The position numbers were made by a program, and so were the translations under genes. Under the pieces are notes generated by a model. It ran no database searches. It was not told the DNA's origin and saw only the letters and a list, made by a program, of their open reading frames with translations. A stretch of DNA of 64,000 nucleotides from Streptomyces monashensis (GTDB lineage Bacteria > Actinomycetota > Actinomycetes > Streptomycetales > Streptomycetaceae): positions 248,001-312,000 of the forward strand of contig NZ_MLYO01000009.1 in the NCBI RefSeq assembly GCF_001866665.1, written 5' to 3'. The stretch's first letter is position 1. Every line of letters begins with the position of its first letter. Shown here in pieces: positions 7,527-17,681 of the stretch.

Positions 7527-8474
7527 TCACGGGCAGCGTACGACCTGCCCGGCGTACGACAGGTTGCCGCCGAAGCCGAACAGCAGCACCGGATCGCCGC
7601 CGGTCAGCTCTCCCCGCTCGACGAGCTTGGACAGGGCGAGCGGGATGCTGGCCGCCGAGGTGTTGCCGGATTCGGTGACATCGCGGGCGATCACCGCGTT
7701 GACGGCACCGAGTTTCTCGGCGAGCGGTTCGATGATGCGCAGGTTGGCCTGGTGCAGGACGACCCCGGCGAGGTCCTCCGGAGCGACCCCGGCCTTTTCG
7801 CAGGCCTGGCGGGCGATGGCGGGCAGCCGGGTGGTGGCCCAGCGGTAGACGCTCTGCCCCTCCTGCGCGAACCGCGGCGGCGTGCCCTCGATCCGCACCG
7901 CGTGCCCCATCTCGGGCACCGACCCCCACAGCACCGGCCCGATCCCCGCCTCCTCTCCTGGCCGGCACGCCTCGACCACGGCGGCCCCCGCCCCGTCGCC
8001 GACCAGGACGCAGGTGCTGCGGTCGGTCCAGTCGGTGACGTCGGACATCTTCTCGGCACCGATGACCAGCGCCCGGGTGGCCGCGCCGGCCCGGACGGCG
8101 TGGTCCGCCGTGGCCAGCGCGTGGGTGAACCCGGCGCACACCACGTTCACGTCCATCGCCGCCGGCTGCGGGATGCCGAGCCGGGCCGCGACCCGGGCTG
8201 CGGTGTTCGGGGAACGGTCGACCGCCGTGGAGGTGGCGACGAGTACCAGGTCAATGTCGCCGGGGGCCAGCCCTGCGGCGGCGAGGGCCTTGGCGGCGGC
8301 GTGCGCGGCCAGCTCGTCCACCGGCTCGTCGGCGCCTGCGATGTGCCGGGTCCGGATGCCGACCCGGCTGCGGATCCACTCGTCGCTCGTGTCGACCATG
8401 CCCGCCAGGTCCTCGTTGGTGAGCACCCTGGCGGGCTGGTAGTGACCGATGGCGGCGATGCGCGAGCCGTTCAT
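7527..8474 (-). CDS. 3-oxoacyl-ACP synthase III (KAS III/FabH) family protein
   Basis: Thiolase-fold condensing enzyme of 315 residues, close to the usual FabH length. It starts with the signature RIAAIGHYQPARVLTNEDL and TSDEWIRSRVGIRTRHIA. The catalytic triad is visible as Cys in NVVCAGFTHAL, His in VVLHQANLRI and Asn in ESGNTSAASIP; the C-terminal GFGGNLSYAG glycine loop is typical. It joins an acyl-CoA starter to malonyl-ACP or acts on a related acyl substrate. It is not next to other fatty-acid genes but downstream of an OFA transporter on the same strand, so a role in specialised or organic-acid metabolism is more likely than housekeeping synthesis. Confidence 0.88.
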   Translation of the reverse strand: MNGSRIAAIGHYQPARVLTNEDLAGMVDTSDEWIRSRVGIRTRHIAGADEPVDELAAHAAAKALAAAGLAPGDIDLVLVATSTAVDRSPNTAARVAARLGIPQPAAMDVNVVCAGFTHALATADHAVRAGAATRALVIGAEKMSDVTDWTDRSTCVLVGDGAGAAVVEACRPGEEAGIGPVLWGSVPEMGHAVRIEGTPPRFAQEGQSVYRWATTRLPAIARQACEKAGVAPEDLAGVVLHQANLRIIEPLAEKLGAVNAVIARDVTESGNTSAASIPLALSKLVERGELTGGDPVLLFGFGGNLSYAGQVVRCP

Positions 8475-8627
8475 GGCGGAGATCCCCTTGATGCCGTGCG
8501 GGTAGCGGGATCCACCAGTCTGAACAGTGACTCACGGGTACGACGGCAGGTGAGGCCACAGGATTCGGGCGTCCGAGTTGTCGGCTTCCCTCAGGCCCTC
8601 GGACACCCGGGCATCCGTCCCGGACCC

Positions 8628-8756
8628 TCAGCCCGTGAACAGCTGCGTCGCCTTCTGCACGAGCTCGTACACCCCGTAGCCCAGGGGCACTGCCACCCAC
8701 AGCCAGGCGAGGACGATCAGACCCCTGCGGCTAGGCGGGCTGCTGTCGCTGGTCAT
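8628..8756 (-). CDS. MFS transporter small subunit (42 residues)
   Basis: Short open frame beginning MTSDSSPPSRRGLIVLAWLW and ending YELVQKATQLFTG, with one membrane helix. Its 5' end overlaps the end of the OFA transporter by 26 bases in another frame. Small single-helix proteins of this pattern are known companions of OFA-family transporters and are usually missed because of size. The overlap means it is translated from the same message. Function as an accessory subunit is by family; no direct evidence is in the sequence. Confidence 0.8.
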   Translation of the reverse strand: MTSDSSPPSRRGLIVLAWLWVAVPLGYGVYELVQKATQLFTG

Positions 8757-10068
8757 CCGCGGCCTCCCTCGGAGCGGGGACATGGTGGTGCCGGACATGG
8801 ACGGGACGGACGAGTTCGTTGGCGACGAACCCGAGGACGAGCAGGCCGATCATGATGCCGAACGAGAGCGTGTACAGCGACGCACCGTGCTTGCCCGCCT
8901 CCTTCTGCCGGTCGGCGATCCAGTTGACGATCAGCGGCCCGAGCACACCCGCGGTGGACCAGGCGGTGAGCAGCCTGCCGTGGATGGCGCCGACCTGGTA
9001 CGTCCCGAAGAGATCCTTCAGATACGCGGGTACGGTCGCGAAGCCGCCGCCGTAGAAGGAGAGGACGACGAGGGCGCACAGCACGAACAGCGGCTTCGCC
9101 GAATCCCCGAACAACGCGATGAGCAGGTACATCAACGCCCCGACACCGAGGTAGACGCGGTAGATGTTCTTGCGGCCGATCCGGTCGGAGGCCGACGACC
9201 AGCCGATCCGGCCCGCCATGTTGGCCGCCGACAGCAGCGCGACAAAGCCGGCCGCCGCCGAAGCCGAGACCGGGGTGGAACTGTCCGCGAAGAAGTCCGT
9301 GATCATCGGAGCGGCCTTCTCCAGGATGCCGATGCCGGCGGTCACGTTCGTGCACAGCACGACCCACAACAGCCAGAACTGCGGCGTGCGCACCGCGCTG
9401 CGGGCCGACACCCGCACACCGTCGGCGTCGCCGGGTCCGCTCGCGCCCGCGACCGGGGTGTCCGCGCCGGGCACCCGGACGAGGAGGACGCCGAGCGCCA
9501 TGAAGACGGCGTACGACAGACCGTGTACCAGGAACGCGAGGGCGATGCCGTCGTTGTCCGTGCCGAAGGACGAGAGCATCTGCGCCGACCAGGGCGAGGC
9601 GATCAGCGCGCCGCCGCCGAAGCCCATGATGGCGATGCCGGTGGCCATGCCCGGCCGGTCCGGGAACCACTTGATCAGGGTGGACACGGGCGAGATGTAG
9701 CCGATGCCGAGTCCTATCCCGCCGACGAAGCCGTAGCCGAGGACGATCAGCCAGTACTGCTTCGTCTGGGCGCCGAGCGCGGAGATCAGGAAGCCGGAGG
9801 AGAAGCAGACGAGGGCCACCGTCATCGCCCAGCGCGGCCCGTTGCGCTCGACGAGCGTGCCGCCGAACGCGGCCGACAGCCCGAGCATCACGATCGCGAG
9901 CTGGAAGGGCAGGGCGCTCTGGGTGCCGTCGAGGTGCAGGGCGGACTCGAGGGGCGGCTTGAACACGCTCCAGGCATAGGCCTGGCCGATGGAGAGGTGG
10001 ACCGAGAGGGCGGCGGGCGGAACGAGCCAGCGGCTCCAGCCCGGAGGTGCGAGAGGGGGGCTGCTCAT
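8731..10068 (-). CDS. OFA family MFS antiporter (oxalate/formate type)
   Basis: Transporter of 445 residues with twelve predicted helices. It starts PPGWSRWLVPPAALSVHLSI and continues GQAYAWSVFKPPLE, the OFA family N-terminus; GYGFVGGIGLGIGYISPVST and KWFPDRPGMATGIAIMGFGG are family motifs in helices 4-5, and a second-half repeat ends in VGAIHGRLLTAWSTAGVLGP. Members exchange small carboxylates such as oxalate and formate across the membrane. ATG 10068 was chosen because the preceding 28 codons are non-conserved; no strong ribosome binding site is visible. It heads a leftward group with its small subunit and a KAS III-like gene. Confidence 0.9.
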   Translation of the reverse strand: MSSPPLAPPGWSRWLVPPAALSVHLSIGQAYAWSVFKPPLESALHLDGTQSALPFQLAIVMLGLSAAFGGTLVERNGPRWAMTVALVCFSSGFLISALGAQTKQYWLIVLGYGFVGGIGLGIGYISPVSTLIKWFPDRPGMATGIAIMGFGGGALIASPWSAQMLSSFGTDNDGIALAFLVHGLSYAVFMALGVLLVRVPGADTPVAGASGPGDADGVRVSARSAVRTPQFWLLWVVLCTNVTAGIGILEKAAPMITDFFADSSTPVSASAAAGFVALLSAANMAGRIGWSSASDRIGRKNIYRVYLGVGALMYLLIALFGDSAKPLFVLCALVVLSFYGGGFATVPAYLKDLFGTYQVGAIHGRLLTAWSTAGVLGPLIVNWIADRQKEAGKHGASLYTLSFGIMIGLLVLGFVANELVRPVHVRHHHVPAPREAADDQRQQPA

Positions 10069-10110
10069 GCACGCGGACGGTAGGGCCGGGGGCGGGAGTT
10101 GAGAAGGGTG

Positions 10111-10183
10111 CGGTCGACCGTATGCGGTGAACGGTATGCGGGATGCGTCCAACGGTCGACCGTCGACATGACGTCGACCGGTA
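10111..10183. other. Cluster of palindromic GTCGAC/GTATGC words upstream of OFA transporter
   Basis: Within 73 bases: the 10-bp palindrome CGGTCGACCG at 10111, two GGTATGC-like words (10119 and 10133), the 12-bp palindrome ACGGTCGACCGT at 10152-10163, then two further GTCGAC sites. The cluster lies 45-115 bases upstream of the transporter ATG and could include operators. The same words recur elsewhere in the window, including inside genes. Confidence 0.5.
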
Positions 10184-10333
10184 GGTGGCGGGCGAGGAGC
10201 CCGGCCCCCTCACGCGACGTGCGTACGTGAAGCCCACGGCCGACGCCGCGCGTCGTTGCGGTCGCCTTGAAAGGCAGCTTGTGGTCACGCGGCCGTGTGG
10301 TGGGCCGACGGCAGTGAATTCGACGGATAGGGG

Positions 10334-10379
10334 CCGGGGCCTGTCCGGACGGCGGGGAGTGGGACCGGACAGGCCCCGG
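10334..10379 (-). terminator. Terminator of the alpha-glucoside operon
   Basis: Perfect 15-bp inverted repeat (10334-10348 and 10365-10379; core GGCCTGTCC/GGACAGGCC) with a 16-base loop, located 25 bases past the stop of the leftward alpha-glucosidase gene. Strong GC-rich hairpin without a U run. Confidence 0.85.
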
Positions 10380-10403
10380 TGGACATGGGGAGGGCCGGGG
10401 GCA

Positions 10404-12044
10404 CTACACCGCGAGCCAGGCTGCCTGGTCCGGGGCCAGGTGACCGTCCGCGACGGGTTCGCTGGTCAGCAGGACGCGGGTGTGGTCGGGGAGTGGGTAC
10501 GGCTCGGCGGAGAGGTTGACCACGCAGACGAAGCCGGGTTCGCGGCGGAAGGCGAGGACTGCGGTGGGGGCGTCGAGCCAGGTGAGGGTGCCGTCACCTA
10601 GTGCCGGCTGCTCGCGGCGTATGCGCAGGGCGCTGCGGTAGAGCTCCAGCATCGAGGACGCGTCCCCGGTCTGTGCCGTCACGCTCCGCTCGGCCCAGTC
10701 GGCGGGCTGGGGCAGCCAGGGTGCGGCCTGTGTGCCCTCGGGGCTGAAGCCGTACGGTGCAGCGTGCCCGGACCAGGGAAGGGGGACCCGGCAGCCGTCG
10801 CGACCGCGCTCGGTGTGGCCGGAGCGTTCCCAGACGGGGTCCTGGAGCACGGACTCGGGCAGGTCCTCGACCTCGGGCAGGCCGAGTTCCTCGCCCTGGT
10901 AGATGTAGGCGCCGCCGGGCAGGGCGAGCATGAGCAGGGCGGCGGCGCGGGCGCGTCGGGTGCCCAGTTCGAGGTTCGCGGGGCCGTCGGGCCGGTAGAC
11001 CTCGTTGGCCAGCCATTTCCTGGCAGCTTTGCGACCGTAGCGGCTGGGGTGGCGTACGACGTCGTGGTTGGACATGACCCAGGTGGCCGGGGCGCCGACC
11101 GAGCCGAGCATCGCGAGTGTGTCGTCGATGACCGCGCGCAGTTCCTTGGGGTTCCAGTCGGTCATGAGGAAGTCGAAGTTGAAGGCGGTGTGCAGGCCGT
11201 CGGGGCGGACGTAGGCGGCGAGCCGCTCGGGTGTGTCCGCCCATGCCTCGGCGACGAAGGAGCGGTCGCCGGGGAACTCGTCGGCCACCTTGCGCCAGGC
11301 GCGGAAGATGTCGTGGACCTCGTCGCGGTCCCAGTGGGGGTGGTCGACGTGCTGCCGGGGGCCGTCCTCTTCCCGGGTACGGGGCGGCAGATCGGGCAGT
11401 TCCGGGTGCTTGATCAACCCGTGGGCGACGTCGATGCGGAACCCGTCCACGCCCCGGCCGAACCAGAACCGCAGGACCGATTCGAACTCGGCCCGCACCT
11501 CGGGGTGTTGCCAGTTGAGGTCGGGCTGTTCGGGCGCGAACAGGTGGAGGTACCACTCGCCGTCGGGCAGGCGGGTCCAGGCGGGGCCGCCGAAGCAGGA
11601 GACCCAGTTGTTGGGCGGCTCGGCGCCGTCGGGGCCGCGGCCGGGGCGGAAGACGTAGCGCTCGCGCTCCGCGCTGCCGGGTCCGGCCGCGAGTGCGGCC
11701 CGGAACCAGGCGTGCCGGTCGGAGGTGTGGTTGGGCACGATGTCGGGGATGACGCGGATCCCGTGCTCGTGCGCCTCCTCGATGAGCCGCTCGGCCTCGG
11801 TCACGGTGCCGAAGACCGGGTCGATCTCGCGGAAGTCGGCCACGTCGTAACCGTGGTCCGCCATCGGGGACTTGTACCACGGATTGATCCAGATGGCGTC
11901 CACGCCGAGTGACCTGAGGTACGGCAGACGGGAGCGGAGGCCGGCGATGTCGCCGACGCCGTCACCGTTCCCGTCGGCGAAGCTGCGGATGTAGACCTGG
12001 TAGATGACGGCGCTGCGCCACCAGGGTGCGGCGGTGGATGACAC
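10404..12044 (-). CDS. GH13 alpha-glucosidase (oligo-1,6-glucosidase/maltase type)
   Basis: Protein of 546 residues with the GH13 barrel: region I is DIVPNHTSDRHAWF, region II GFRIDVAHGL with the nucleophile Asp, region III FVAEAW with the acid/base Glu, and region IV VMSNHDVVRH with the transition-state Asp. No signal peptide, so it hydrolyses imported maltose-type oligosaccharides inside the cell. Start is GTG 12044, preceded by CGAGGAGC. It is the last gene of the ABC transporter operon, 39 bases after the second permease gene, and is followed by a strong hairpin. Confidence 0.92.
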   Translation of the reverse strand: MSSTAAPWWRSAVIYQVYIRSFADGNGDGVGDIAGLRSRLPYLRSLGVDAIWINPWYKSPMADHGYDVADFREIDPVFGTVTEAERLIEEAHEHGIRVIPDIVPNHTSDRHAWFRAALAAGPGSAERERYVFRPGRGPDGAEPPNNWVSCFGGPAWTRLPDGEWYLHLFAPEQPDLNWQHPEVRAEFESVLRFWFGRGVDGFRIDVAHGLIKHPELPDLPPRTREEDGPRQHVDHPHWDRDEVHDIFRAWRKVADEFPGDRSFVAEAWADTPERLAAYVRPDGLHTAFNFDFLMTDWNPKELRAVIDDTLAMLGSVGAPATWVMSNHDVVRHPSRYGRKAARKWLANEVYRPDGPANLELGTRRARAAALLMLALPGGAYIYQGEELGLPEVEDLPESVLQDPVWERSGHTERGRDGCRVPLPWSGHAAPYGFSPEGTQAAPWLPQPADWAERSVTAQTGDASSMLELYRSALRIRREQPALGDGTLTWLDAPTAVLAFRREPGFVCVVNLSAEPYPLPDHTRVLLTSEPVADGHLAPDQAAWLAV

Positions 12045-12083
12045 GGTTGTCTTGCTCCTCGGGAGTCGGTGGGGAGAGGGCGT

Positions 12084-12923
12084 CTACTTCGCCGCGCCGG
12101 CGGTGAGTCCGGCGACGATGCGGCGCTGGAAGAGCAGCACCATGACCACCAGCGGGATCGTGACCAGGACGCCGGCGGCCATCTGGCTGCCGAACGGGGT
12201 CTCGTACGTCGTGGCGCCGGTGAACTTGGAGATGGCGACCGGTGCGGTCTGCATGTTCGGCCGGTTGGTCATCGACAGGGCGATGAGGAACTCGTTCCAG
12301 GCGGCGATGAACGTGATGATCGCGGTGGTGAAGATGCCGGGCGCGGCGAGCGGGATGATGACCTTGCGGAACGCCTGGCCGCGGGTGCAGCCGTCGACCA
12401 TGGCGGCGTGCTCCAGTTCGTCGGGCATCTGCCGGAAGAACGTGGTCAGGTTCCACACCGCCAGCGGCAGTGCGAAGGACATGCTGGGCACGATCATGGA
12501 CTGGTAGGTGTTGATCCAGCCGATGTCGGTGAACAGCTTCAGAAGCGGGACCACGATCGAGACCACCGGGAACATCGAGGTGGCGATGATGAGGGTCAGG
12601 ATCAGCCGCTTGAAGCGGAACTCCAGCCGGGCCATGGCGTAGGCGGTGAACGTGGCCAGCAGCAGGGCCAGCGCGGTGGTGATGCCGGCGACGACCAGGC
12701 TGTTCAGCAGAGCGCGGGCGAAGCCCTGGGCGGGGTCGAAGACCGCCCGGTAGTTCTCGAACGACACCGGAGCGGGAAGCAGCGAGGTGTCGAAGATGTC
12801 CGAGGTGCGGCGGAGGCTGGAGACCAGCATCCAGTAGAACGGGGCCAGGCAGTAGGCCACGACCGCGACGACGCCCGCGTACAGCAGTCCGGTGCGCCAT
12901 CTCGCCGTGATGGTGGTCGTCAT
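12084..12923 (-). CDS. Sugar ABC transporter permease (MalG-like)
   Basis: Integral membrane permease of 279 residues with six helices (GVVAVVAYCLAPFYWMLVSS, ALLNSLVVAGITTALALLLA, FTTAIITFIAAWNEFLIALS). The EAA-type cytoplasmic loop that contacts the ATPase reads DGCTRGQAFRKVIIPLAAPG, with the usual final G. It starts at ATG 12923, overlapping the stop of the MalF-like gene by four bases. It forms the translocation pore with that protein. No ATPase gene is in the operon, so a shared MsiK-type ATPase encoded elsewhere is expected, as in other Streptomyces sugar transporters. Confidence 0.9.
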   Translation of the reverse strand: MTTTITARWRTGLLYAGVVAVVAYCLAPFYWMLVSSLRRTSDIFDTSLLPAPVSFENYRAVFDPAQGFARALLNSLVVAGITTALALLLATFTAYAMARLEFRFKRLILTLIIATSMFPVVSIVVPLLKLFTDIGWINTYQSMIVPSMSFALPLAVWNLTTFFRQMPDELEHAAMVDGCTRGQAFRKVIIPLAAPGIFTTAIITFIAAWNEFLIALSMTNRPNMQTAPVAISKFTGATTYETPFGSQMAAGVLVTIPLVVMVLLFQRRIVAGLTAGAAK

Positions 12924-13972
12924 GCGGTCACCTCCGTACGGCGCGCGAGGGGCATCCGCCGGCGCCTGCTGTTCTGTGCGCCCCTGCCCCCGTCCGCGAC
13001 GAGGTCCGCGCCGAGCAGCCGCACGAAGGCCAGTGCGACGAGGAAGACGTAGAGGAAGAGGAGCACCGCGTAGGCGGAGGCCGGGCCGAAGCGGACGTTG
13101 GACGCCTCGTTCTGCGCGAGCATGGACAGGGTTTCCACGGAGTTCTTCTGCGCGCCGATGAGGATGTACGGCAGGTCGAACATCCGCAGCGCGTCCATGC
13201 AGCGGAACAGCATCGCCACCAGCAGCGCGGGCTTCACCAGCGGCAGCGTGATGTGCCAGAACTGCCGCAGGGCGCCGGACCCGTCGATGCGGGCGGCCTC
13301 GTAGACCTCCTTCGGGATCACCTGGAGGCCGGCGAGGACCAGCAGCCCGATGAACGGGGCGGTCTTCCACACCTCGGCGACGATGACGGCGACCTTGGCG
13401 TGGAAGCCTTCGGTGGTCCACAGGATCTGACGGCCGATCAGGGCGTTGGCGATGCCGTCGCTGTTGAAGATCCATCGCCACAGCAGGCCGGAGATCGCCG
13501 TGGGCACCGCCCAGGGGACGAGGATGCCGGCCCGAACCAGGGCGCGGCCCCGGAACGCCCTGTGCATGATCAGGGCCATGGCCACACCGATCACCGTCTC
13601 CAGTCCGACGGTGACGACGGCGAAGAAGGTGGTGTTCCAGAAGGCGTTCCAGAACCGATCTGCGGCCGCGCCGAAGATGTCGGCGTAGTTCTTCAGCCCG
13701 ACGAACGGCTCGCTGGAGCTGATGAATCCGGTCTTCGGGTCCAGGCCCTTGGGCCCGTACAGCGACTCGTTCAACGCCATGAGCGTCGGGTAGAGAACGA
13801 CGATGGACAGCACCAGCAGCGTCGGGGACACCAGCAGCGCCGCCATTCGCGCCGAACCGGCGGTCGCCCTGGTCCGCCGGCGGGGCCGCCGCGCGCGTTG
13901 CGCCGGCGCCGGAGGGGGTCCGGTGCGGCCGTCGGCGGCGACGGCTTCGGGCGGGATCTCGGTCTTGGCCAT
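12920..13972 (-). CDS. Sugar ABC transporter permease (MalF-like)
   Basis: Permease of 350 residues: a basic, Pro/Arg-rich N-terminus, then membrane helices starting MAALLVSPTLLVLSIVVLYP, and the EAA loop YEAARIDGSGALRQFWHITL with the following P-L-V-K-P. Start at ATG 13972 follows GAGGAGCGGAGCC; the 11-base gap to the binding-protein stop indicates one message. An alternative upstream start would add nine residues overlapping the previous gene and is unlikely. Confidence 0.9.
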   Translation of the reverse strand: MAKTEIPPEAVAADGRTGPPPAPAQRARRPRRRTRATAGSARMAALLVSPTLLVLSIVVLYPTLMALNESLYGPKGLDPKTGFISSSEPFVGLKNYADIFGAAADRFWNAFWNTTFFAVVTVGLETVIGVAMALIMHRAFRGRALVRAGILVPWAVPTAISGLLWRWIFNSDGIANALIGRQILWTTEGFHAKVAVIVAEVWKTAPFIGLLVLAGLQVIPKEVYEAARIDGSGALRQFWHITLPLVKPALLVAMLFRCMDALRMFDLPYILIGAQKNSVETLSMLAQNEASNVRFGPASAYAVLLFLYVFLVALAFVRLLGADLVADGGRGAQNSRRRRMPLARRTEVTA

Positions 13973-13983
13973 GGCTCCGCTCC

Positions 13984-15291
<1,308 letters not shown>

Positions 15292-15430
15292 TGTGTCTCC
15301 TGGCGGGGCCTGGTCGTGCGGAACCGAGGTCGCGGCTGGTTTCCCTGTAGGGCGCTCGCTGCCGAGACGGCTCTGAGATGACTCTGTTGTGAGACTGCGT
15401 TGTCACGACCCACATGGATCAACATCGCAG

Positions 15431-15470
15431 GTCGAAGCACCGAATATCGGCTTGAACGAAATGCTTCGAC
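15431..15470. promoter_or_regulatory. Inverted repeat GTCGAAGCA...TGCTTCGAC in the operon promoter region
   Basis: Perfect 9-bp arms at 15431-15439 and 15462-15470, whose starts are 31 bases apart. It lies about 140-180 bases upstream of the binding-protein start, between divergent genes where a terminator is not expected. Candidate operator or looping site for the LacI regulator. Confidence 0.45.
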
Positions 15471-15520
15471 GTCGTCGAGACAACGCTTGCACGCTAGGGG
15501 GGCGTTTTCCGGAAGTCAAT

Positions 15521-15540
15521 GCGTTACGTCGCGGTAACGC
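15521..15540. promoter_or_regulatory. Inverted repeat GCGTTAC-N6-GTAACGC
   Basis: Perfect 7-bp arms flank the six bases GTCGCG in the divergent intergenic region. AT-containing arms in a promoter region suggest a protein site. Which of the two flanking promoters it affects is not visible. Confidence 0.45.
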
Positions 15541-15598
15541 AGCGGGCACCGGAACCGATGGCGTGCACACTTATCCCGTTCACCCTGGACATACGCTG

Positions 15599-15612
15599 TG
15601 ACAGCGCTGTCA
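15599..15612. promoter_or_regulatory. LacI-type operator TGACAGCGCTGTCA
   Basis: A perfect 14-bp palindrome with the central CG step that LacI-family repressors kink. It lies 43 bases upstream of the LacI regulator ATG, a position suited to autoregulation. The assignment to this regulator is inference from form and position. Confidence 0.65.
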
Positions 15613-15655
15613 TCCGAGACCGGGAACGAGACGTCGCCTGTGCTACCGTCCGCTC

Positions 15656-16723
15656 ATGCCGCCAGCTCAGCGCCACCCCACGATGGCCGACGTGGCCGAA
15701 CGGGCCGGGGTCTCCACATCCACCGTCTCGCGCACCCTGCGGGGCCTGTCCACCGTCTCGCCGGAGGTACGCGCCCGCGTCGAGGAGGCCGCGCGCGAGC
15801 TGAACTTCGCCGTGTCACGGCAGGCTGCAAGCCTTGTCACCGGCAGGACCGGGAACGTGGCCGTGCTCGTCCCCACGCTCAACGCGTGGTTCATGGGGGC
15901 TGCCCTGTCCAGCCTGGCCCCGCTGCTCCGGGCGGCGGGCATGGAACTCAACGTGTACGTGATACCCGACATGGCCGAGCGCACCTCCTTCTTCGAACGC
16001 CTCCCGGCCCGGCGCAACGCGGACGCGTTGCTGGTGTTCTCCTTCGACCTCACCGACGAGGAGACCGCGCGGCTGGACGGCCTCGGCATGCCCGTCATCT
16101 ACGTCAGTCAGCACGTGGACGGGCGACCCAGCGTCTACGTCGACGACGTGGCAGGCGCCCTGCACGGCACCCGCCACCTGCTCAACCTCGGCCACCGCCG
16201 GGTCGCCTTCGTCCAGAGCGTGGGCGCCAGCGGCTTCTCCTTCAGCTCCAACGAGCGGCTCCTCGGCTACCGGCAGGCACTCACCGAAGCGGGCGTCCCC
16301 CTCGACGAGGACCTGGCGGTCGCCGCCCCGGTCGGCGACAAACGAAGGACCGCTGAGGCGGTCGGAAAGCTGCTGAGCCTGCGCGAGCCGCCCACCGCGA
16401 TCTTCGCCGAACAGGACGAGCTCGCGGTCGCGGTCATCAGGACCCTGCGCACGACGCAGATCGCGGTGCCGGAACGCATCTCCGTCCTCGGCTTCGACGA
16501 CCAGCCGATCGCCGACTGGTTCGACCTGTCCACGGTGGCCCAGTCCCCCTCGGACATCGGCCGTGCGGCCGGCGAACTCGCCCTGAGACTCATCGACGAC
16601 TCCGAGGCGGAACACGAGAGGCACGTCGTCCTGCCCACGCATGTGATCCCGCGAACCACCACCGCGCCGGCCCCTCGTCCGCAGGACGAGCAGGATGCCC
16701 GCGGTGAGTCGCCGCACAGGTGA
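15656..16723 (+). CDS. LacI family transcriptional regulator of the alpha-glucoside operon
   Basis: Repressor of 355 residues. The helix-turn-helix is TMADVAERAGVSTSTVSRTL, followed by a hinge helix and a periplasmic-binding-protein-like sensor domain (NVAVLVPTLNAWFMGAALSS, ISVLGFDDQPIADWFDLSTV, SPSDIGRAAGELALRLI). It is divergent from the ABC transporter operon and three inverted repeats lie between them, so it most likely represses the operon in the absence of an alpha-glucoside. It is not close in sequence pattern to the S. coelicolor MalR that I can recall, so I give no symbol. Confidence 0.92.
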   Translation: MPPAQRHPTMADVAERAGVSTSTVSRTLRGLSTVSPEVRARVEEAARELNFAVSRQAASLVTGRTGNVAVLVPTLNAWFMGAALSSLAPLLRAAGMELNVYVIPDMAERTSFFERLPARRNADALLVFSFDLTDEETARLDGLGMPVIYVSQHVDGRPSVYVDDVAGALHGTRHLLNLGHRRVAFVQSVGASGFSFSSNERLLGYRQALTEAGVPLDEDLAVAAPVGDKRRTAEAVGKLLSLREPPTAIFAEQDELAVAVIRTLRTTQIAVPERISVLGFDDQPIADWFDLSTVAQSPSDIGRAAGELALRLIDDSEAEHERHVVLPTHVIPRTTTAPAPRPQDEQDARGESPHR

Positions 16724-17194
16724 CGGTCCGGGCGGCAGCACCGGTACCCGTCAGAGGTGCCGATCCCCCTCGGGGGTGCCCGCCACGGCTCGACCGGGCC
16801 GAGCACGTCACCCGAACCCGACAGACCCGGGCCGCCCGCCTCGGCCGGGCCGCCGAGAGCTGCGCGGGCCAGCGATGCCCGGGATACGTCCCGCGCGAGG
16901 AGATGCAGGACGACTGAGTGGTGCCGGTTCCGGCGGAAGGGGCCGGGGTGCAGCCGGCACTCGGTCTCAGCCGGACGCCGGTCCGGGAACATCCGCGGAT
17001 CCGTCTGGACCTGTATGCCGGGGACGCTGCCGACCACGCCGCCGAAGTCGAGCGGTCGGTGTCCCCGGGGCCCGGCCCGTCGACGGGGATCTTCGTCCGG
17101 ATCTCCATCCGTCGCTACGTCAGTTGCTCGAGTGCGGCCGCACTCGTGCCGCACGGACCCTTGCCGGGGCTGATTCCATACTGCCTGGCACGCG
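16724..17194. other. Stretch without a recognisable gene
   Basis: About 470 bases between the LacI regulator and the Imm32 gene. Frames on both strands lack motifs and have Pro/Arg-rich shadow composition. No hairpin with a loop of credible size stands out. It marks the left border of the accessory tract. Confidence 0.5.
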
Positions 17195-17485
17195 TCATTC
17201 GTCGTCGCACCTCTCCAAGACCAGGCCTACGGAGCCTTCTTCGAGCCCGTTGTTCTCCTCCAGGTGGAGATGAGCACCGTCCGGCGTGCCGTCCTGGGCG
17301 AGCGTGAGGAGGTGGCCTGCCAGCGTCTTCAGCCCGGCGGCGTTTGCCTCGATAACGATCTCTCCGCCCAGGTTGCGGACCTCGATGCGCGCGCCCTCCT
17401 CCCACGTGAAGACTCTGGTGGCTCCATCGGTCATCGCACTCACATGAGTGGTCGTTGACGGAGCAGCGCTGGGTTCACGGGCCAT
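17195..17485 (-). CDS. Imm32 family immunity protein
   Basis: Small acidic protein; the conserved part begins MTDGATRVFTWEEGARIEVR, then GGEIVIEANAAGLKTLAGHL, and ends LEDG-like with LEEGSVGLVLERCDDE. This matches the Imm32 immunity family, which protects against contact-dependent or polymorphic toxins. Start is uncertain: ATG 17485 gives 96 residues, ATG 17434 gives 79 and fits the conserved domain better. No toxin gene lies beside it, so it may be an orphan defence against kin. Confidence 0.75.
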   Translation of the reverse strand: MAREPSAAPSTTTHVSAMTDGATRVFTWEEGARIEVRNLGGEIVIEANAAGLKTLAGHLLTLAQDGTPDGAHLHLEENNGLEEGSVGLVLERCDDE

Positions 17486-17681
17486 ACCTCAAGCATCTCG
17501 TACCCAGAACAAGCTGCGACGGCGAGATCTGTACGGCGAGACATGGGTGACGACTTCTCCGTCCCGAAGCAACGTGGGCGGGGGCTCGCTCCTGCTTTGG
17601 GCGGTCGCGTCTCCCGCCTGCGTTGACGGTCCGCAGACGTCCGCGCTCGTCCGCCGCTGCGCGTCGGCGTTGTCACGCAGT

